A DNA stretch of 64,000 nt, taken from Saprospiraceae bacterium (lineage in GTDB: Bacteria > Bacteroidota > Bacteroidia > Chitinophagales > Saprospiraceae). Below, in pieces: positions 56,201 to 63,837 of this stretch. The stretch covers positions 1 through 64,000 of the forward strand of contig JALHOZ010000013.1 of the NCBI GenBank assembly GCA_022842725.1, read 5' to 3'. The translations under genes and the position numbers were made by a program. The notes below the pieces were generated by a model. The model did no database searches, was not told where the DNA came from, and was given only the letters and a program-made list of their open reading frames with translations. The first letter of the stretch is position 1; every line of letters begins with the position of its first letter.

Positions 56201-59200
56201 CAAGCAGGTAGGTTGTGTAATTGTTCCAACACCCGGCGCAACAGGCAACGGTCTTACGGTAAACAATAAATCGCTGCTGCAACCATCTACTGTCCTCGTA
56301 AAAGTCAACACAACATCACTGGCGCTGAGACCTTCAACAAGTCCGGTATTGTCAATATTAACCACAGAAGGGTTATTACTTTGCCAAATACCTTCAGAAG
56401 AGGGCTCAAGTTGTGTGGTTGCATTTATACACACAAAGTCATCTCCGGTAATCACAGGATTTTCCGGTATATCCAGGATAACCACTTCAGCAGAAATATC
56501 TGAAGTACATCCTCTGAAATCTGTTATTGAAAAATGATATATACTGTCAGGTATCAAATTTTGAACATTATATTCTGTGCCTGAACCATCGATTTGAACA
56601 GTTCCTGGCAAAATATTAATTTTCCATGAACCCAAGTCCGGCAATCCTCCCAAAACCACACTTCCTGTCGGAACAATACAGGTTGGTTGTGTTATATTTC
56701 CAACATTAGGAAAAGAGGGTATATCATAAACCGGAACCTGAATCACCTGATCGCAACCGTCACCATTCCGGGTAAATATAAATGTTGCCAATCCGTTTGA
56801 AATACCTGTGGCTACACCATTTGAGGTAATAGTAGCAGTCGTGGGATTCAAACTGCTCCAACTGCCGTTTACAGCCGGAAAAAATACCGCCTCAGACCCC
56901 ACACAAATTAATGAGTCCCCACTGAGAACAGGATCTGAAGGTATCGCTTGAATGACAACATTTGCAGAAACTGAAGATACACACAGATTTTGATCCGTCA
57001 CCGTAAAAGTAAAAGTGGTTGATGTGTCCAAAGAAGTCACTGTATACTCAGTACCGGTACCTGTATACGTATATCCAAAAGGAGATGAGGTTATGGTCCA
57101 CGCTCCTACTGCAGGTAAACCACTTAAATCCACACTACCGGTAGGTACGAGACAGGTTGGTTGAGTGATAACGCCCACTACCGGAGTCAGCGGTTTTGAG
57201 TACACCTCAAAAACTTTGCTGCTTTGACATCCATCCGAATTCCTTACATAAGTTAAAACAACTGTTCCGGCTCCTGCCGCAGTTACAATTCCCTGGTTAT
57301 TAACAACAGCAATAGAATTATTTGCTGAAGACCATGTTCCTGCTGATGAAGGCAAAACTTGTGCAGTTGAACCAACGCAAGCTACGGTATCTCCACTTAA
57401 AATCGGGTCAGGAGGTATTGGTAAAATAGAAACAGGAAGAGACAAAGCTGAAGCACAACCATTTGCATCTGTAACCATAAATGTAAAATCAGTTGCCGGT
57501 GTCAATCCTGTAACTGAAAATTCTGCATCAGAGCCCGTAAACGACTGACCACCAGGCAAAACCACTAATTCCCACGGTGATAATACCGGCAAACCTTCTA
57601 CCTGCACCGTTCCTGAAGGAGTAATACAGGTAGGATGAACGATAGTTCCTATTGCAGGTGGCAATGGATTATTATGAACGGTAAATGGCATTGAAGAACT
57701 ACAACCATCAAATGTTCGGGTATAGGTTATCTGGACAGTACCGGGGCTCATTCCTGTCACCAAACCGGAATTTGAAACGGTTGCGATAAGGGCGTCATTA
57801 GTTGACCAATTGCCATCCTGATTTGGAAACACCAAAGCAGATTCTCCAAGACATACAAAAGTATCACCGCTCAAAATTGGATTGGCGGGAATTGGATTGA
57901 TAAAAACATTTGCAGAAACAGATGAAGTACAACCTCTGAAATCCTGCACAATAAATGTATAATTGCTGTTTGGTGTTAAACCTGTAACTGTGTAAGAAGC
58001 ACCTGTCCCTGTGTAAAGTTGCCCATCCGGCAATCGGGTTATGGTCCAATTGGCTGAATCCGGAAGATTTTGCAAGGTAACACTTCCTGTTGGTACGGAA
58101 CATGTCGGATGAACAACAGGGCCGATAAACGGAATGCCGGGATTTGAAAAAACATCAAAACTCATGGTTTGGTCACAACCATCTGATGTCCTGGTATAAG
58201 TCAACCAAACATTTCCCGGTGAAAGTCCGCTTACCAATCCTTCATTTGTTATGGTAGCTACAGACACATTGCCCGATGACCAAACTCCTTCTGATGCCGG
58301 AAATACATTGGTTTGAGACCCAACACAAGTCGATGTATTACCTGTCAAAACCGGATCCGGAGGAATGGGTAAAATGGTCACTTCGACAACATTGGCGGTC
58401 CGACACCCGTTGGCATTGGTAACAAAAAACTGATATGTGCTGTCAGGAGTCAATCCATTGATGGTGTAGGTATTTCCAATTCCGGAATACGTTATTTCTC
58501 CGGGGTATTGTGTAATCACCCAACTTCCGGTTGCCGGTAATCCTGACAGAACAATGGTGCCTGTCGGCACTGTACAGGTAGGTTGAGTAATAGAACTTAC
58601 GATTGGCAAACCAGGAAGCGGTTGTACAACGACGACTGCCGAATCAACTGCCACACATTCAGTATATCGATGCAATGACCAATTATCTGTGAACAAAATG
58701 CCTCCTTCTGTCTCAGCAGAAATCAACAAGTGGCCTGCGTCGGGTGGAATAATAAATTCCATGGTATATTCCTGATACAGATTAGAAACAACTTTTTTAC
58801 TTGTTGCAGGAAAAATGAGTTGAGACCAACCCGGTGTATAAAGTTGAAAGGAGATTTTTGGATTTTTGTTGGTATTTGTGGCTTTAGCCCAAACTTTGAG
58901 GATATAACGATCACCAGGAATGACATCGACAGGTTGCGATATTGATGTAAATCCCGAAGATCCATCGACCACAGCAGCTCTTGTTCCTTCGTGCACGTCT
59001 GACCCTTGGGTAGTTATCGATGCTCCCGGGCCGGATATGGTCCAAAATTGGAGATTCGTAGCAGATTCAAAACCCGGGTTTAATAAAATATTTGTTGGGA
59101 TATCCGGCGTGCAGGTAGCTGTGTATGTAGTTGTTGAAACAGGAGAAAATTCTGCTGAATTTCCGGTCGTTCCGTTGGACCATTCTATGGTACCATTATT

Positions 59201-61723
59201 ACAACCTGTTGCAACTAATGTAGCCGTATCTCCGACACAAATTGTATCATTGGTTATAGAAAAAGAACTGGTATTGTAGGCTAAAACAATTTCGTCATAA
59301 TGAGAACAAGCAGGAACTTTATGCGTCAATGAGATTTCGTCAATGACTGCGGGAGGCTGTATACCTCCGGAATCGTCATTCTGCCAGGTAAAAATCAATC
59401 TTACGGAAGTACCTTTTAATTGATCAGGCAAAGAAATCATTGCTGTCTGAAAATTGTATGAAGAATGAAGATTGATATTACTAACAAGAGTCGCCCCTAA
59501 CATATTAGTGGACGGAGAAGACGGAGAACCTGCGGAAGGAGTAAAACCAACCGGTGCCGTGTAGACTAAAAGTCTGTCATGCCCACTTTCTCCTACGCCT
59601 TTCCATTTAAAACTGAGCATAATATCTTCAGCCTCAGGATGGATTATCACATCTCTGTAAAAATGTACGGTTTGGTCCACCCAATTGTAATATCCGGCAT
59701 TACCTCCAAGGAGAGAAATATAAGCACATGCTTCCCCGGATGTAGGGGATGTATTGGCACCAACTGCCCATCGGTTAAAGGTTTGATTAACAACAGTCCA
59801 ACCATTAGCACCAAAAGAATTTCCAAGCTCGAATCCACCTTCTCTTTCAGGGTCAATCAAGGTTATGGTGTTTTGTGGTCCCGGATGGTTAACCGTCCAA
59901 CGGAGTTTTGCCACATCCCCGCTTGTTATAGTAGCCGTAGTCAGTGGCGATGTTGGATTAGTGATGCTTGCATTGCCGGAAGTAACTGTCCAGACACCTT
60001 CGTTTGGTGAATCAGGAACACGGGCTGAAAGGTTAAATTGATTTTCACAATTAAATATATCTTCACCTGCTACTGCGTCAGCGCCAGACAAAACCTCTTC
60101 AAAACATAAGTCATCCAAAACAATACCGTTTGTATTACTTTGTGTTAAAAAAACAACTCTACCATTGGTATACATAGAAGCCGGTATCGTTACCTCAAAA
60201 CTATATCGTTGCCAATTCAAAAGAGCCCACGACTGACTGGCCGGTGCGATGACGTTATGAATAACCTGGTATGGATTGAGCAGATTACCCGTAGCTTCAA
60301 AAGCCATTACAAAGGAAGTATTTGACTGAACGGAGGTATTGGTAAAAGCTGCAGCATTAAAAGAAATTCTGTAGGTTTTACCGCAAATCAAGTTTTCTGA
60401 ACTTTCCCAACCTGCTATACCAAATCCGTTTCCGGCAAGGTAAATACTTTTTGATCCTGAGTTTGCTGTCCCGTTCAGATAGTACGCTCCGGTAAATGAA
60501 GACGTATTGGGTGTATTATTTTGATAAAAAGCCGACCAAACTGTTGGTGTGGCCTGATCATTTATCAAATTTGCCTGCGTACCCTGAAAAGAAAGAGGAA
60601 ATAAAGCAGCTGTACCTTGAGATTCAAGGTCACCATTGATATTTACAGAAGATAAACATGTCGGAACACAAGAAGTAGAATTTATTAAAATGACATCATC
60701 GGTTCCCGTGGTAATTCCGTCTGAAACAGTCATCCGCAAAGTAGCTGAAGAGCCTGACGGAACGTGAACTGATGTAGTTTTAGAAGTTGGAGAAAAAATA
60801 TAAGCTGTACCGCTGACTACAGACCATTGCGTTGTAAATCCTGTTGGAGGAGTTGATGTTGAGACCTGAAAAAAGGCATTATGACATTGAGATTGGTCGT
60901 CACCGGCTTCTACAGCAAAAGTATAGGTGATGATGATCTGACCTCTTCCTCCGTTTCCACCACTTGGGCTACCTGAGGTACTTCTTACTGCGCCTCCTCC
61001 ACCACCACCGGGCAATTGGCCGGCTGCTCCGCTACCCGGGCTTGTCCTTCCGTTACCTCCATTTCCACCACCTGATGGAGCGAATCCCCCTATATTCAGG
61101 TTACCATCTGAACCAACAGCTGAAAACCCTCCGGACGAACCTCCTCCGCCGGAAGTTGTAAAATTGAATGTATTTGCCCCTCTTCCTCCTGAAAATTTTA
61201 TACTACCAATTCCTTCAGATGCCAAACCGCCTTCTCCACCTACGGTACCATTTGAGGGTACCGTTTTTCCACCTTTAGCCAAAAGAAATGCTTCCGCTAA
61301 AGTGCCTGTAGAAACCCATGAATCACCTCCGTGAGCTGAATTGGAACTACTTCCTGCACCCACTTCGAGATTGAATGACTGACCTGGAACAACCGTTAAA
61401 ACTTCCCGGGAATATGCTCCTCCACCTCCACCTGCTGAACCGTCAGCTCCTGTAGTTCTTGAACCTCCTCTTCCTCCTCCGCCCCAAGCGTCTATGGTCA
61501 ATGAAGTTACTCCTTTGGGGACAGTAAATGAATATGCACCTGCAACCGTATATGTTCGGGTCACTATAAAAGGGGGTGTTGGACCCGGCACAGCAGAAAC
61601 TTTGTGTGCAAAAACGGAACTTTCAAAAAAACATAAAAGGAATAACACAACAAAATATTGTATAGCACTTACAGAAAGTAAATACTTTTGAAAGATATTC
61701 TGATATCTTTGATTTTGAGGCAT
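44243..61723 (-). CDS. Giant secreted Ig/BIG-like repeat protein (5,826 aa)
   Basis: One unbroken frame of 17.5 kb. The ATG at 61723 (MPQNQRYQNIF...) is preferred to the TTG at 61744. The signal peptide ends VFA. Order by approximate residue: Gly-rich domain 75-265; CBM-like beta-sandwiches 300-1000; six alternating pairs of modules 1034-1988; SprB/PKD-like modules; a QGGWG-type domain 2140-2315; more PKD-like modules; seven further pairs 2471-3574; PKD-like; seventeen single modules 3804-5224, with one PKD-like interruption; cadherin-like segments 5230-5520; and a C-terminus with a duplicated acidic motif (GDFDGNGKLKFVNPDDD, GDYNMNGKIKYDNPDDD). No standard type IX sorting domain is seen. It is likely a surface adhesin, matrix or gliding-type protein. 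All plus-strand ORFs inside are shadows. Confidence 0.93.
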   Translation of the reverse strand: MPQNQRYQNIFQKYLLSVSAIQYFVVLFLLCFFESSVFAHKVSAVPGPTPPFIVTRTYTVAGAYSFTVPKGVTSLTIDAWGGGGRGGSRTTGADGSAGGGGGAYSREVLTVVPGQSFNLEVGAGSSSNSAHGGDSWVSTGTLAEAFLLAKGGKTVPSNGTVGGEGGLASEGIGSIKFSGGRGANTFNFTTSGGGGSSGGFSAVGSDGNLNIGGFAPSGGGNGGNGRTSPGSGAAGQLPGGGGGGAVRSTSGSPSGGNGGRGQIIITYTFAVEAGDDQSQCHNAFFQVSTSTPPTGFTTQWSVVSGTAYIFSPTSKTTSVHVPSGSSATLRMTVSDGITTGTDDVILINSTSCVPTCLSSVNINGDLESQGTAALFPLSFQGTQANLINDQATPTVWSAFYQNNTPNTSSFTGAYYLNGTANSGSKSIYLAGNGFGIAGWESSENLICGKTYRISFNAAAFTNTSVQSNTSFVMAFEATGNLLNPYQVIHNVIAPASQSWALLNWQRYSFEVTIPASMYTNGRVVFLTQSNTNGIVLDDLCFEEVLSGADAVAGEDIFNCENQFNLSARVPDSPNEGVWTVTSGNASITNPTSPLTTATITSGDVAKLRWTVNHPGPQNTITLIDPEREGGFELGNSFGANGWTVVNQTFNRWAVGANTSPTSGEACAYISLLGGNAGYYNWVDQTVHFYRDVIIHPEAEDIMLSFKWKGVGESGHDRLLVYTAPVGFTPSAGSPSSPSTNMLGATLVSNINLHSSYNFQTAMISLPDQLKGTSVRLIFTWQNDDSGGIQPPAVIDEISLTHKVPACSHYDEIVLAYNTSSFSITNDTICVGDTATLVATGCNNGTIEWSNGTTGNSAEFSPVSTTTYTATCTPDIPTNILLNPGFESATNLQFWTISGPGASITTQGSDVHEGTRAAVVDGSSGFTSISQPVDVIPGDRYILKVWAKATNTNKNPKISFQLYTPGWSQLIFPATSKKVVSNLYQEYTMEFIIPPDAGHLLISAETEGGILFTDNWSLHRYTECVAVDSAVVVVQPLPGLPIVSSITQPTCTVPTGTIVLSGLPATGSWVITQYPGEITYSGIGNTYTINGLTPDSTYQFFVTNANGCRTANVVEVTILPIPPDPVLTGNTSTCVGSQTNVFPASEGVWSSGNVSVATITNEGLVSGLSPGNVWLTYTRTSDGCDQTMSFDVFSNPGIPFIGPVVHPTCSVPTGSVTLQNLPDSANWTITRLPDGQLYTGTGASYTVTGLTPNSNYTFIVQDFRGCTSSVSANVFINPIPANPILSGDTFVCLGESALVFPNQDGNWSTNDALIATVSNSGLVTGMSPGTVQITYTRTFDGCSSSMPFTVHNNPLPPAIGTIVHPTCITPSGTVQVEGLPVLSPWELVVLPGGQSFTGSDAEFSVTGLTPATDFTFMVTDANGCASALSLPVSILPIPPDPILSGDTVACVGSTAQVLPSSAGTWSSANNSIAVVNNQGIVTAAGAGTVVLTYVRNSDGCQSSKVFEVYSKPLTPVVGVITQPTCLVPTGSVDLSGLPAVGAWTITSSPFGYTYTGTGTEYTVTSLDTSTTFTFTVTDQNLCVSSVSANVVIQAIPSDPVLSGDSLICVGSEAVFFPAVNGSWSSLNPTTATITSNGVATGISNGLATFIFTRNGDGCDQVIQVPVYDIPSFPNVGNITQPTCIVPTGSVVLGGLPDLGSWKINILPGTVQIDGSGTEYNVQNLIPDSIYHFSITDFRGCTSDISAEVVILDIPENPVITGDDFVCINATTQLEPSSEGIWQSNNPSVVNIDNTGLVEGLSASDVVLTFTRTVDGCSSDLLFTVRPLPVAPGVGTITQPTCLVPTGSVELIALPSDGDWVISRNPGATLYMDSGVSTLITGLPPGETYTFSVVNQYNCLSVSSADAVISSIPDDPVLVGNAEICEGLQTQVFPNSGGNWTSSNPLVATITDEGLVDATGEGTVLLSYSRDQDGCASVLTFTVRPLPETLLVAPEVCQDSTLIIYNTPQTGLPGYMYQWSGPNGFSATNQHVMRTGAFLSMTGLYYITITDARGCVGIDSISAVVNPRPLYSVTITDVSTFNGSNGTINLTATDGTPPYSYLWSNSATTEDISGLPNGLYSVTITDSKSCRVINQPEFSVGHPSDCSGFRTQTQGGWGTRANGDNPGAYRDANFAAAFPGGLEIGCTNKIRLTSSSAVEDYLPCGGNTSLLPPGIMVDPSCINNVFTGQLIALTLSAGFDLYDPDFGESDENLINLRIASGPLYRLTVGQLLTEANNLIGGCGSTFTASQLVTALTFANENYVDGKVTGNYLRCCQINVSTTGGTICSGNSVSISALGTNGIAPFTYTWSDGLGTGATKTVSPSSTTTYTVTVTDDLGCTKTATVTVNVNPSPVVTVNAPAVCVGTTLVITPFVNNGTPTFTYNWRGPGTFSSTASVVSRSSASVAMSGLYTVTVTDSRGCSATASGTATVNPLPTSPLIGTVTQPLCVPPTGSIVLNGLPSTGTWTITRSPSGPTFSGSGTSFTVTGLPHSTSYRFRVINQNNCSSSLSASAAIGPLPADPPIGGITETCVGTTTYVDPGTAGVWTSSNPTVASITNQGVVSAINPGTTTLTYTKTTDGCDNLMLYTVFANPVAPVIENIIQPTCYLPTGSIELSGLPNTGFWTILRFPNAIPYQGSGTNMIINGLPIESSYTFRLINGDFCTSNVSANAIINGMPANPVLSGPPSVCTGATTNFLPNSGGTWSSSNTSVATINHAGEVTAIAPGTVTFTYVRLSDGCQNSISLTVFPNPDAPLTGEVIQPTCILPTGQIKLNGLPSTGNWTLTTLPGNSQITGSGSIYTVTGLPPDETYSFVVRNSFLCASPVSSDITIDPIPPDPVLSGDDEICFGENAQVYPDHSGTWASSNLTIATINDSGSVLGVGLGLVTLTYTRTSDGCRSSKPFQVRSVPNVPFIGTTTNPTCTNPFGSVLLSNLPPSGNWKLTSYPDGDTIIGSGLSYLWSGLLPEGIYRFSVSSQFLCSSGLSANAIIGSIPFNPEISGHTEVCVGNTTSLSPSTNGVWISSDPGIALVNSGGLVTGISGGDVELTYTRTSDGCDSTMTITVHENPLSPVVSSVTQPTCLVPSGSVLLEGLPEFGPWAIVRMPGNVTYQGSGPNILIQNLPISTTYTFWVSDVNNCSSVQSEEVVIQGIPADPVLSGDDDVCMGSTASVYPASGGTWTSANTAIATITSAGFIQGIAPGITVLTYVRDSDGCDAQRLITVNANPPAPFLGVVIQPTCIEPTGSILLSNLPRPGAWTISIQPGGRVISGSGQSHLVTDLTPDTHYSFTIISQTECSSDVSGSLYIEAIPSNPLPLGDSLVCKNAETQLLPSTGGIWVSSDVSVATITNEGVISGIEPGIITVTYTRSADGCQNTKLIEVKELPQTPALIGVVQPTCYLPTGTVFLENLPSTGNWTLVRMPGNVQFSGTGTSVSVQNLAIDQWYDFNVVDENGCSATNSLSTFIDSIPQSPILGGDNTVCMGETAQLSPASGGHWESSEPQFISVDHNGFVTSLMAGSAVLTYTRTSDGCSNTINFFVDPNPVADIEGQPIFCTGGVGVLEATGGVIYLWNTGATSPTLFVSNSGDYSVTVTNSFGCKDSAQISTAIGSGLVADIQYNGSVCLEPQKEISAVAISGLPPYSYLWNGPGAMSWNTQTITISENGNYYLTITDAAGCTAVTQGFIYQAYEPLVASLNTQVCEGIPVQLVVNSPTAIAYQWDNNANNATTAGVTVFPDFPASIYQVTVTNDLGCTAVPQIEISVLEKPETELTGPSFICAEDTTRFLPENSGQWFSLNPNIATIENNGIVTALAGGEARFIFVSNNNLCASDTSGVITVFDLPIATIFGPVIICETNYSQAFPNSGGTWVSSNPTVASINQEGLILGLSSGTANFIFTSSSTGCSSEATQDITVTGSMILTISGPGQTCIGSNVILTPNVQGGYWTSSDTTLAKINNSGIVNALSAGTVTLSYFYQNQECLFQAHHELIIQPKPTIGFDGDTVLCEGETTSLIPSTGGFWMSSNPAVAAISFNGNVVTYQAGTATFSFVNYLTGCQSEPSPILTVHALPVTELIGEASVCEESVTLVGPTSSGMWTSDNPMIAQVNDQGLVTGISAGTTYLTYTDTTTGCANVNPVEILVFNRPEVTIDFYGSVCLRDNAQLGAIVQGGTPSYSYLWSGPGGFTGNTKDVFITVNGEYFVSVTDNKGCTAEASGLVYQRFEPVITGFQSTICEGDSTTLFVTANAAASFLWGANAQNSTSSLITVFPDVPSETFSVTVTNNDGCSVVTSAHILVNPKPVTTWIGTRTNCAGTLSYIQPFSGGTWTSTNPLVATITQNGTITALAEGTTRFIYTSETTGCSSDSSDLFTVHEPTPITYSGTNQLCKNQTLQLVPSENGVWTSSNPGLVSVDQNGLVTGLQPGVSLLTFTNDVGCVSMGSVSITVFDIPAINLNGNDQICIGTTTNLLPSVGGEWTSLNPEIATIQNDGTITGITEGAARFLFTLIETGCLSDTSSWIIVNDSIEINILGPDHICIGQTTQLTPGSGGLWVSNQPHIANISPSGIVTGLQPGTATFSFTSFAVQCFIGNSLPVTVRDLPSASLSGPSILCLGDSSSVVSSVQGVWYSSDPAIASVDENGLVVALAPGTVSFTKLDTITGCMSYPTQSVTIYAYPIAYVAGQNSICEGGTTNLFPSSGGSWLSTNPLVATVNNNGLVSTHQQGTARFIFIEDGSGCVSLPTDSVIVEENVITGYDDGDVICEGGTTQLYPSTGGSWVSLQPDIASVNSNGMVTALTGGFARFVFTSDAGCISEPTSWLTVHDKPQTFFSGSMSVCQQSQSQVLPLSGGIWESSRPSIASVNNAGLITGLQAGNTKFVFTDLLTGCRSDSTDLFTVYEVPQVTLNGPSTLCVGQNTNLTPTSGGVWISLTPSVAGINVNGQVNGLTAGIANFRFTQFSTGCSVDFVNQVTVNPRPVTAVSGESIICMGSSTQVIPSTGGTWTSLDPMIASVNSTGLVTGINQGTARLRFTDGATGCTATPNINISVLAAPFISLNGATGICMGDQTTMIPSGGGTWFSTNTNVATITNEGTITGVQPGNVQFYYVSQSSGCQSVLSPLLTVHPEAVLSLTGSSSICIGYSTQLQSNVSGVWHSANVLKATVNPSGKVTGLAPGKVGFYFIETETGCMTQYTGDSVLISNCVNPDFNVTNVSVLVQGNLNTNDLLPLGTHYGVQPVLVSKPDGSVDQLQIFSDGRYSFKGNLPGQYRYMIQVCLPTMVTNCPQFALTVSVVDPNKMNHCLVPNLDLATTYKNTTVVLPVLDNDRCINSTTCLLNPDLVEIFIPPLHGTATFRPDQLMEYIPNNGFIGTDTVIYRICADNDPLNCRIARWVVVIKDTDAGKSLSASDDFFFINKNENLTEAGLFSNDISPENRAFLANAAGTSLSPVLIPQGAYYITPNGLLSFTPDANFTGPVDIIYEICDSEGVCVKATAHILVLENLRIKVRAYLESSLLENGNARGPDSRPLMRDNLRVQPFDGLNYLPANDPYSYPMTYFDITSNFRHVGAGAMTNLRNIPQPEIVFAVSDHNAIVDWVFLELRNLRDSTEVLATRSCLIQRDGDVVDLDGISDVEFPGIRLDSCYIVLRHRNHFGVMSKKVSTRPLMDFTNVLTPVFDYGTSLQDGYDYTGLAQKRDVVQGYMALWAGDFDGNGKLKFVNPDDDQNMLFSEVLFTPLNVNFVVNFNFSYGYFQGDYNMNGKIKYDNPDDDKNYLFYQILFHPLNTNYLSNFNGIIHQLPPSR
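46050..50310 (-). repeat. Array of about 17 single A-type modules
   Basis: Each unit is of the form GPSxxCxGxxTxLxPSxGGxW, then SxNPxxASVNxxGxVTGLxxGTAxFxFT and GC. B modules are absent. One PKD/SprB-like interruption lies near 49.2-48.8 kb. Confidence 0.8.
50990..58625 (-). repeat. Alternating two-module protein repeat array (13 pairs, in two blocks)
   Basis: Module A, about 73 residues: PVLSGDxxxCxGxxxxxxPxxxGxW, then SSNPxVATIxxxGxVxGxxxG and TYTRTSDGC. Module B, about 85 residues: TQPTCxxPTGSVxLxGLPxxGxW, then GSGTxYxVxGLxPxxxYxF and CxSxxSAxVxI. A and B alternate without exception for six pairs (58.6-55.8 kb) and again for seven pairs (54.3-51.0 kb). Pair length is about 157-159 residues in both blocks. 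Confidence 0.85.
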
Positions 61724-62198
61724 TATTATATTATTAGTATACAAAAAAACGTAAACCTGTATGGTTTTATAAAATCATACACTGCTAATATAGGTCGTAA
61801 AATGAAAAGGCCAATCGGGATTTTATGGCACTACTAATCACTAAGACACCAATTCGTTCTGATACACCTATCTACAGTGTGTGATTCCATTCAAAATTGG
61901 TACTGTTAAACATTAACGACTACTCTACTTACCTATTAATTAACGATGAATTATTGAAAATAAAACCATTTATATATTACATTTTTATTTAATATGTCAA
62001 AAGTAAGCAGTTTTTTTTAATCCCGATGTGTTTTTAACAATTTTTTTAATCTTTATAGGTTTGTTTTTCTTTTTTGTTTTTCCTCATTTGCAAAAATTGG
62101 TATGATTTTTCCTGATATAAGTTGTAATCAATGATTCCAAAGGATAAATCCCATACATCTTTTTCTCATCTTTACATAAACACGAAACCAAAATAAAT
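61724..62198. other. 475-bp divergent intergenic region
   Basis: AT-rich, no gene. A minus-strand TACTTTTG octamer lies at 62005-61998 but would leave a 270-nt leader and has no -33 partner. Nothing else recognised. Confidence 0.45.
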
Positions 62199-62681
62199 AT
62201 GGATATCATTAAAATAAAAGCCAGTATAAGAGTACATAAAGATGAACATTCTTTAGACGCCAAAGACAAAGAATTGTTAGATTATGCAATCAAACAACTG
62301 GATTTTGCCTATGCACCATACTCCCTGTTTCGGGTTGGTGCCGCAGTAAGGATGGAAGATGATTCTATGTATCCGGGATGTAATCAGGAAAATGCCAGTT
62401 ATCCTTTATGTATGTGTGGAGAAAGAGTTGCATTATACAATGCTGCTGCACAAGCACCTCATTTAAAACCTGTTACATTGGCTATTGTAATCAGAAATGA
62501 AAAAAAACCGATTACTACTCCCGTTTCCCCATGTGGAGCTTGTCGCCAGGTGATTGCGGAATTTGAACAAAGATACAAACAAGACATCAGAATTTTTCTT
62601 AAGTCCGATGCCTCTGAAATTTATGAATTGAGGACTGTCAAAGATATTTTACCACTTACCTTTGACTCAAGTTTTTTATAG
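62199..62681 (+). CDS. cdd: Cytidine deaminase (160 aa)
   Basis: Pyrimidine salvage: deaminates cytidine and deoxycytidine to uridine and deoxyuridine. Catalytic motif CMCGERVAL (Cys zinc ligand, Glu proton shuttle) and second zinc pair PCGACRQVI. Substrate segment YAPYSLFRVGAAV and NQENASYP are conserved. Tetrameric Cdd length plus about 20 extra N-terminal residues. It converges with galE, and their coding ends overlap by 6 nt. Confidence 0.94.
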   Translation: MDIIKIKASIRVHKDEHSLDAKDKELLDYAIKQLDFAYAPYSLFRVGAAVRMEDDSMYPGCNQENASYPLCMCGERVALYNAAAQAPHLKPVTLAIVIRNEKKPITTPVSPCGACRQVIAEFEQRYKQDIRIFLKSDASEIYELRTVKDILPLTFDSSFL

Positions 62682-63704
62682 GGGTAGCTGGCTACGGTTT
62701 TGTTCCCATATCCAGGCAGTTTTCATTATTTCATCAACTAAATAATTTGGTTTCCAACTCAGGACTTCCTTCGCTTTCGTGTTATCTGCAAATATTGCTT
62801 TAATATCTCCCGGTCTTCTGTCTCCTAAAATATAGTTGAGCTTTTGTCCGCTTACTTTTTCAAAAGCTTTTATGATTTCAAGAACTGTCAGGCCTTCACC
62901 AATACCAAGGTTAAAAACATCCACGGGGTCTGGTTGACGCTGTTCAAGAATATATTCGAGTGAAAGGGTGTGTGCATGCGCCAAATCACAAACATGAATA
63001 TAATCTCTGATACAGGTACCATCCCTGGTGTCGTAATCATTGCCAAAAACCGTCATGACCTTTCTTTTTCCTATGGCTGTTTCAGTGATCACAGGCACAA
63101 GGTTTAACGCTATATTTTTTGGCGATTCTCCCAATAATCCTGAAGGATGTGCCCCTGCAGGATTAAAATATCTCAGTAATACAGCCTTCATGTCTGTGGT
63201 AGGGCAAAAATCCTTTATAATTTGTTCACTGAATTGTTTGGTGCTTCCGTAAGGAGAACTTGCCGGGATCAGATCTGCCTCCTCATTTATCGGGCTTTTC
63301 TGACCTTCGCCATACACCGTACAGGAGGAACTGAAAATAAAAGCTTTTACTTTATATGTGGAAGCTAATTCCAACATATTCATTAAACTAATCAAATTAT
63401 TCTGATAATATACCAGAGGAATTTCTGTTGATTCTCCCACCGCTTTTAAGGCAGCAAAATGAATTATACCCTGAATATCAGCATGATCGATAAATATTTT
63501 TTCGCTTTCGGTTTTATTACAAAGATCAATATTGTAGTGTATAGTCTTTTTTCCGGTTAAAATTTCGACTTGTTGTAAGACTGAAACATCAGAATTACAT
63601 CCGTTATCTACAGAAATGGGTTCAAAACCATTTTCCCACAAATCAATGATGGTATGACTACCGATATAACCTGTTCCTCCTGTGACTAAAACCTTTTTTG
63701 ACAT
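62676..63704 (-). CDS. galE: UDP-glucose 4-epimerase (342 aa)
   Basis: Interconverts UDP-glucose and UDP-galactose. NAD Rossmann motif at the start (KKVLVTGGTGYIGSHTIIDL), catalytic Ser/Thr and YxxxK in SSSCTVYG and SPYGSTKQFSEQII, then YFNPAGAHPSGLLGE, DGTCIRDYIHVCDLAHAH and the C-terminal RRPGDI. The ATG at 63704 gives the exact family N-terminus; the track start at 63833 adds 43 unrelated residues. Divergent from the CysQ-like gene across 133 bp. Confidence 0.96.
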   Translation of the reverse strand: MSKKVLVTGGTGYIGSHTIIDLWENGFEPISVDNGCNSDVSVLQQVEILTGKKTIHYNIDLCNKTESEKIFIDHADIQGIIHFAALKAVGESTEIPLVYYQNNLISLMNMLELASTYKVKAFIFSSSCTVYGEGQKSPINEEADLIPASSPYGSTKQFSEQIIKDFCPTTDMKAVLLRYFNPAGAHPSGLLGESPKNIALNLVPVITETAIGKRKVMTVFGNDYDTRDGTCIRDYIHVCDLAHAHTLSLEYILEQRQPDPVDVFNLGIGEGLTVLEIIKAFEKVSGQKLNYILGDRRPGDIKAIFADNTKAKEVLSWKPNYLVDEIMKTAWIWEQNRSQLPL

Positions 63705-63837
63705 ATATATGAATTGATTTCCTTTTGTAAAATAAAATAACCGTAAAACATGCCTGATATAACACTTCTTTTTAAAAACAATATCAAAAAGAATATAGTT
63801 TTTAAATAATATAAATTCATGTAACTTCGTCATTCAA

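Noticed and set aside
46050-58625. Possible CRISPR-like or DNA tandem-repeat array
   Set aside because: The periodicity (about 220 or 475 nt) is at protein level with diverged DNA and an intact reading frame; there are no short identical repeats with unique spacers.
56115-59279. Plus-strand ORFs of 119-140 aa inside the giant gene (58920..59279, 56115..56537 and others)
   Set aside because: They lie antisense to the repeat modules; their shared pattern (GLLxCxxPSxEG, VTVxV) is simply the complement of the conserved module codons.
61998-62005. Minus-strand TACTTTTG as promoter of the giant gene
   Set aside because: No -33 partner and a 270-nt leader would be needed; kept only as a note in the intergenic entry.
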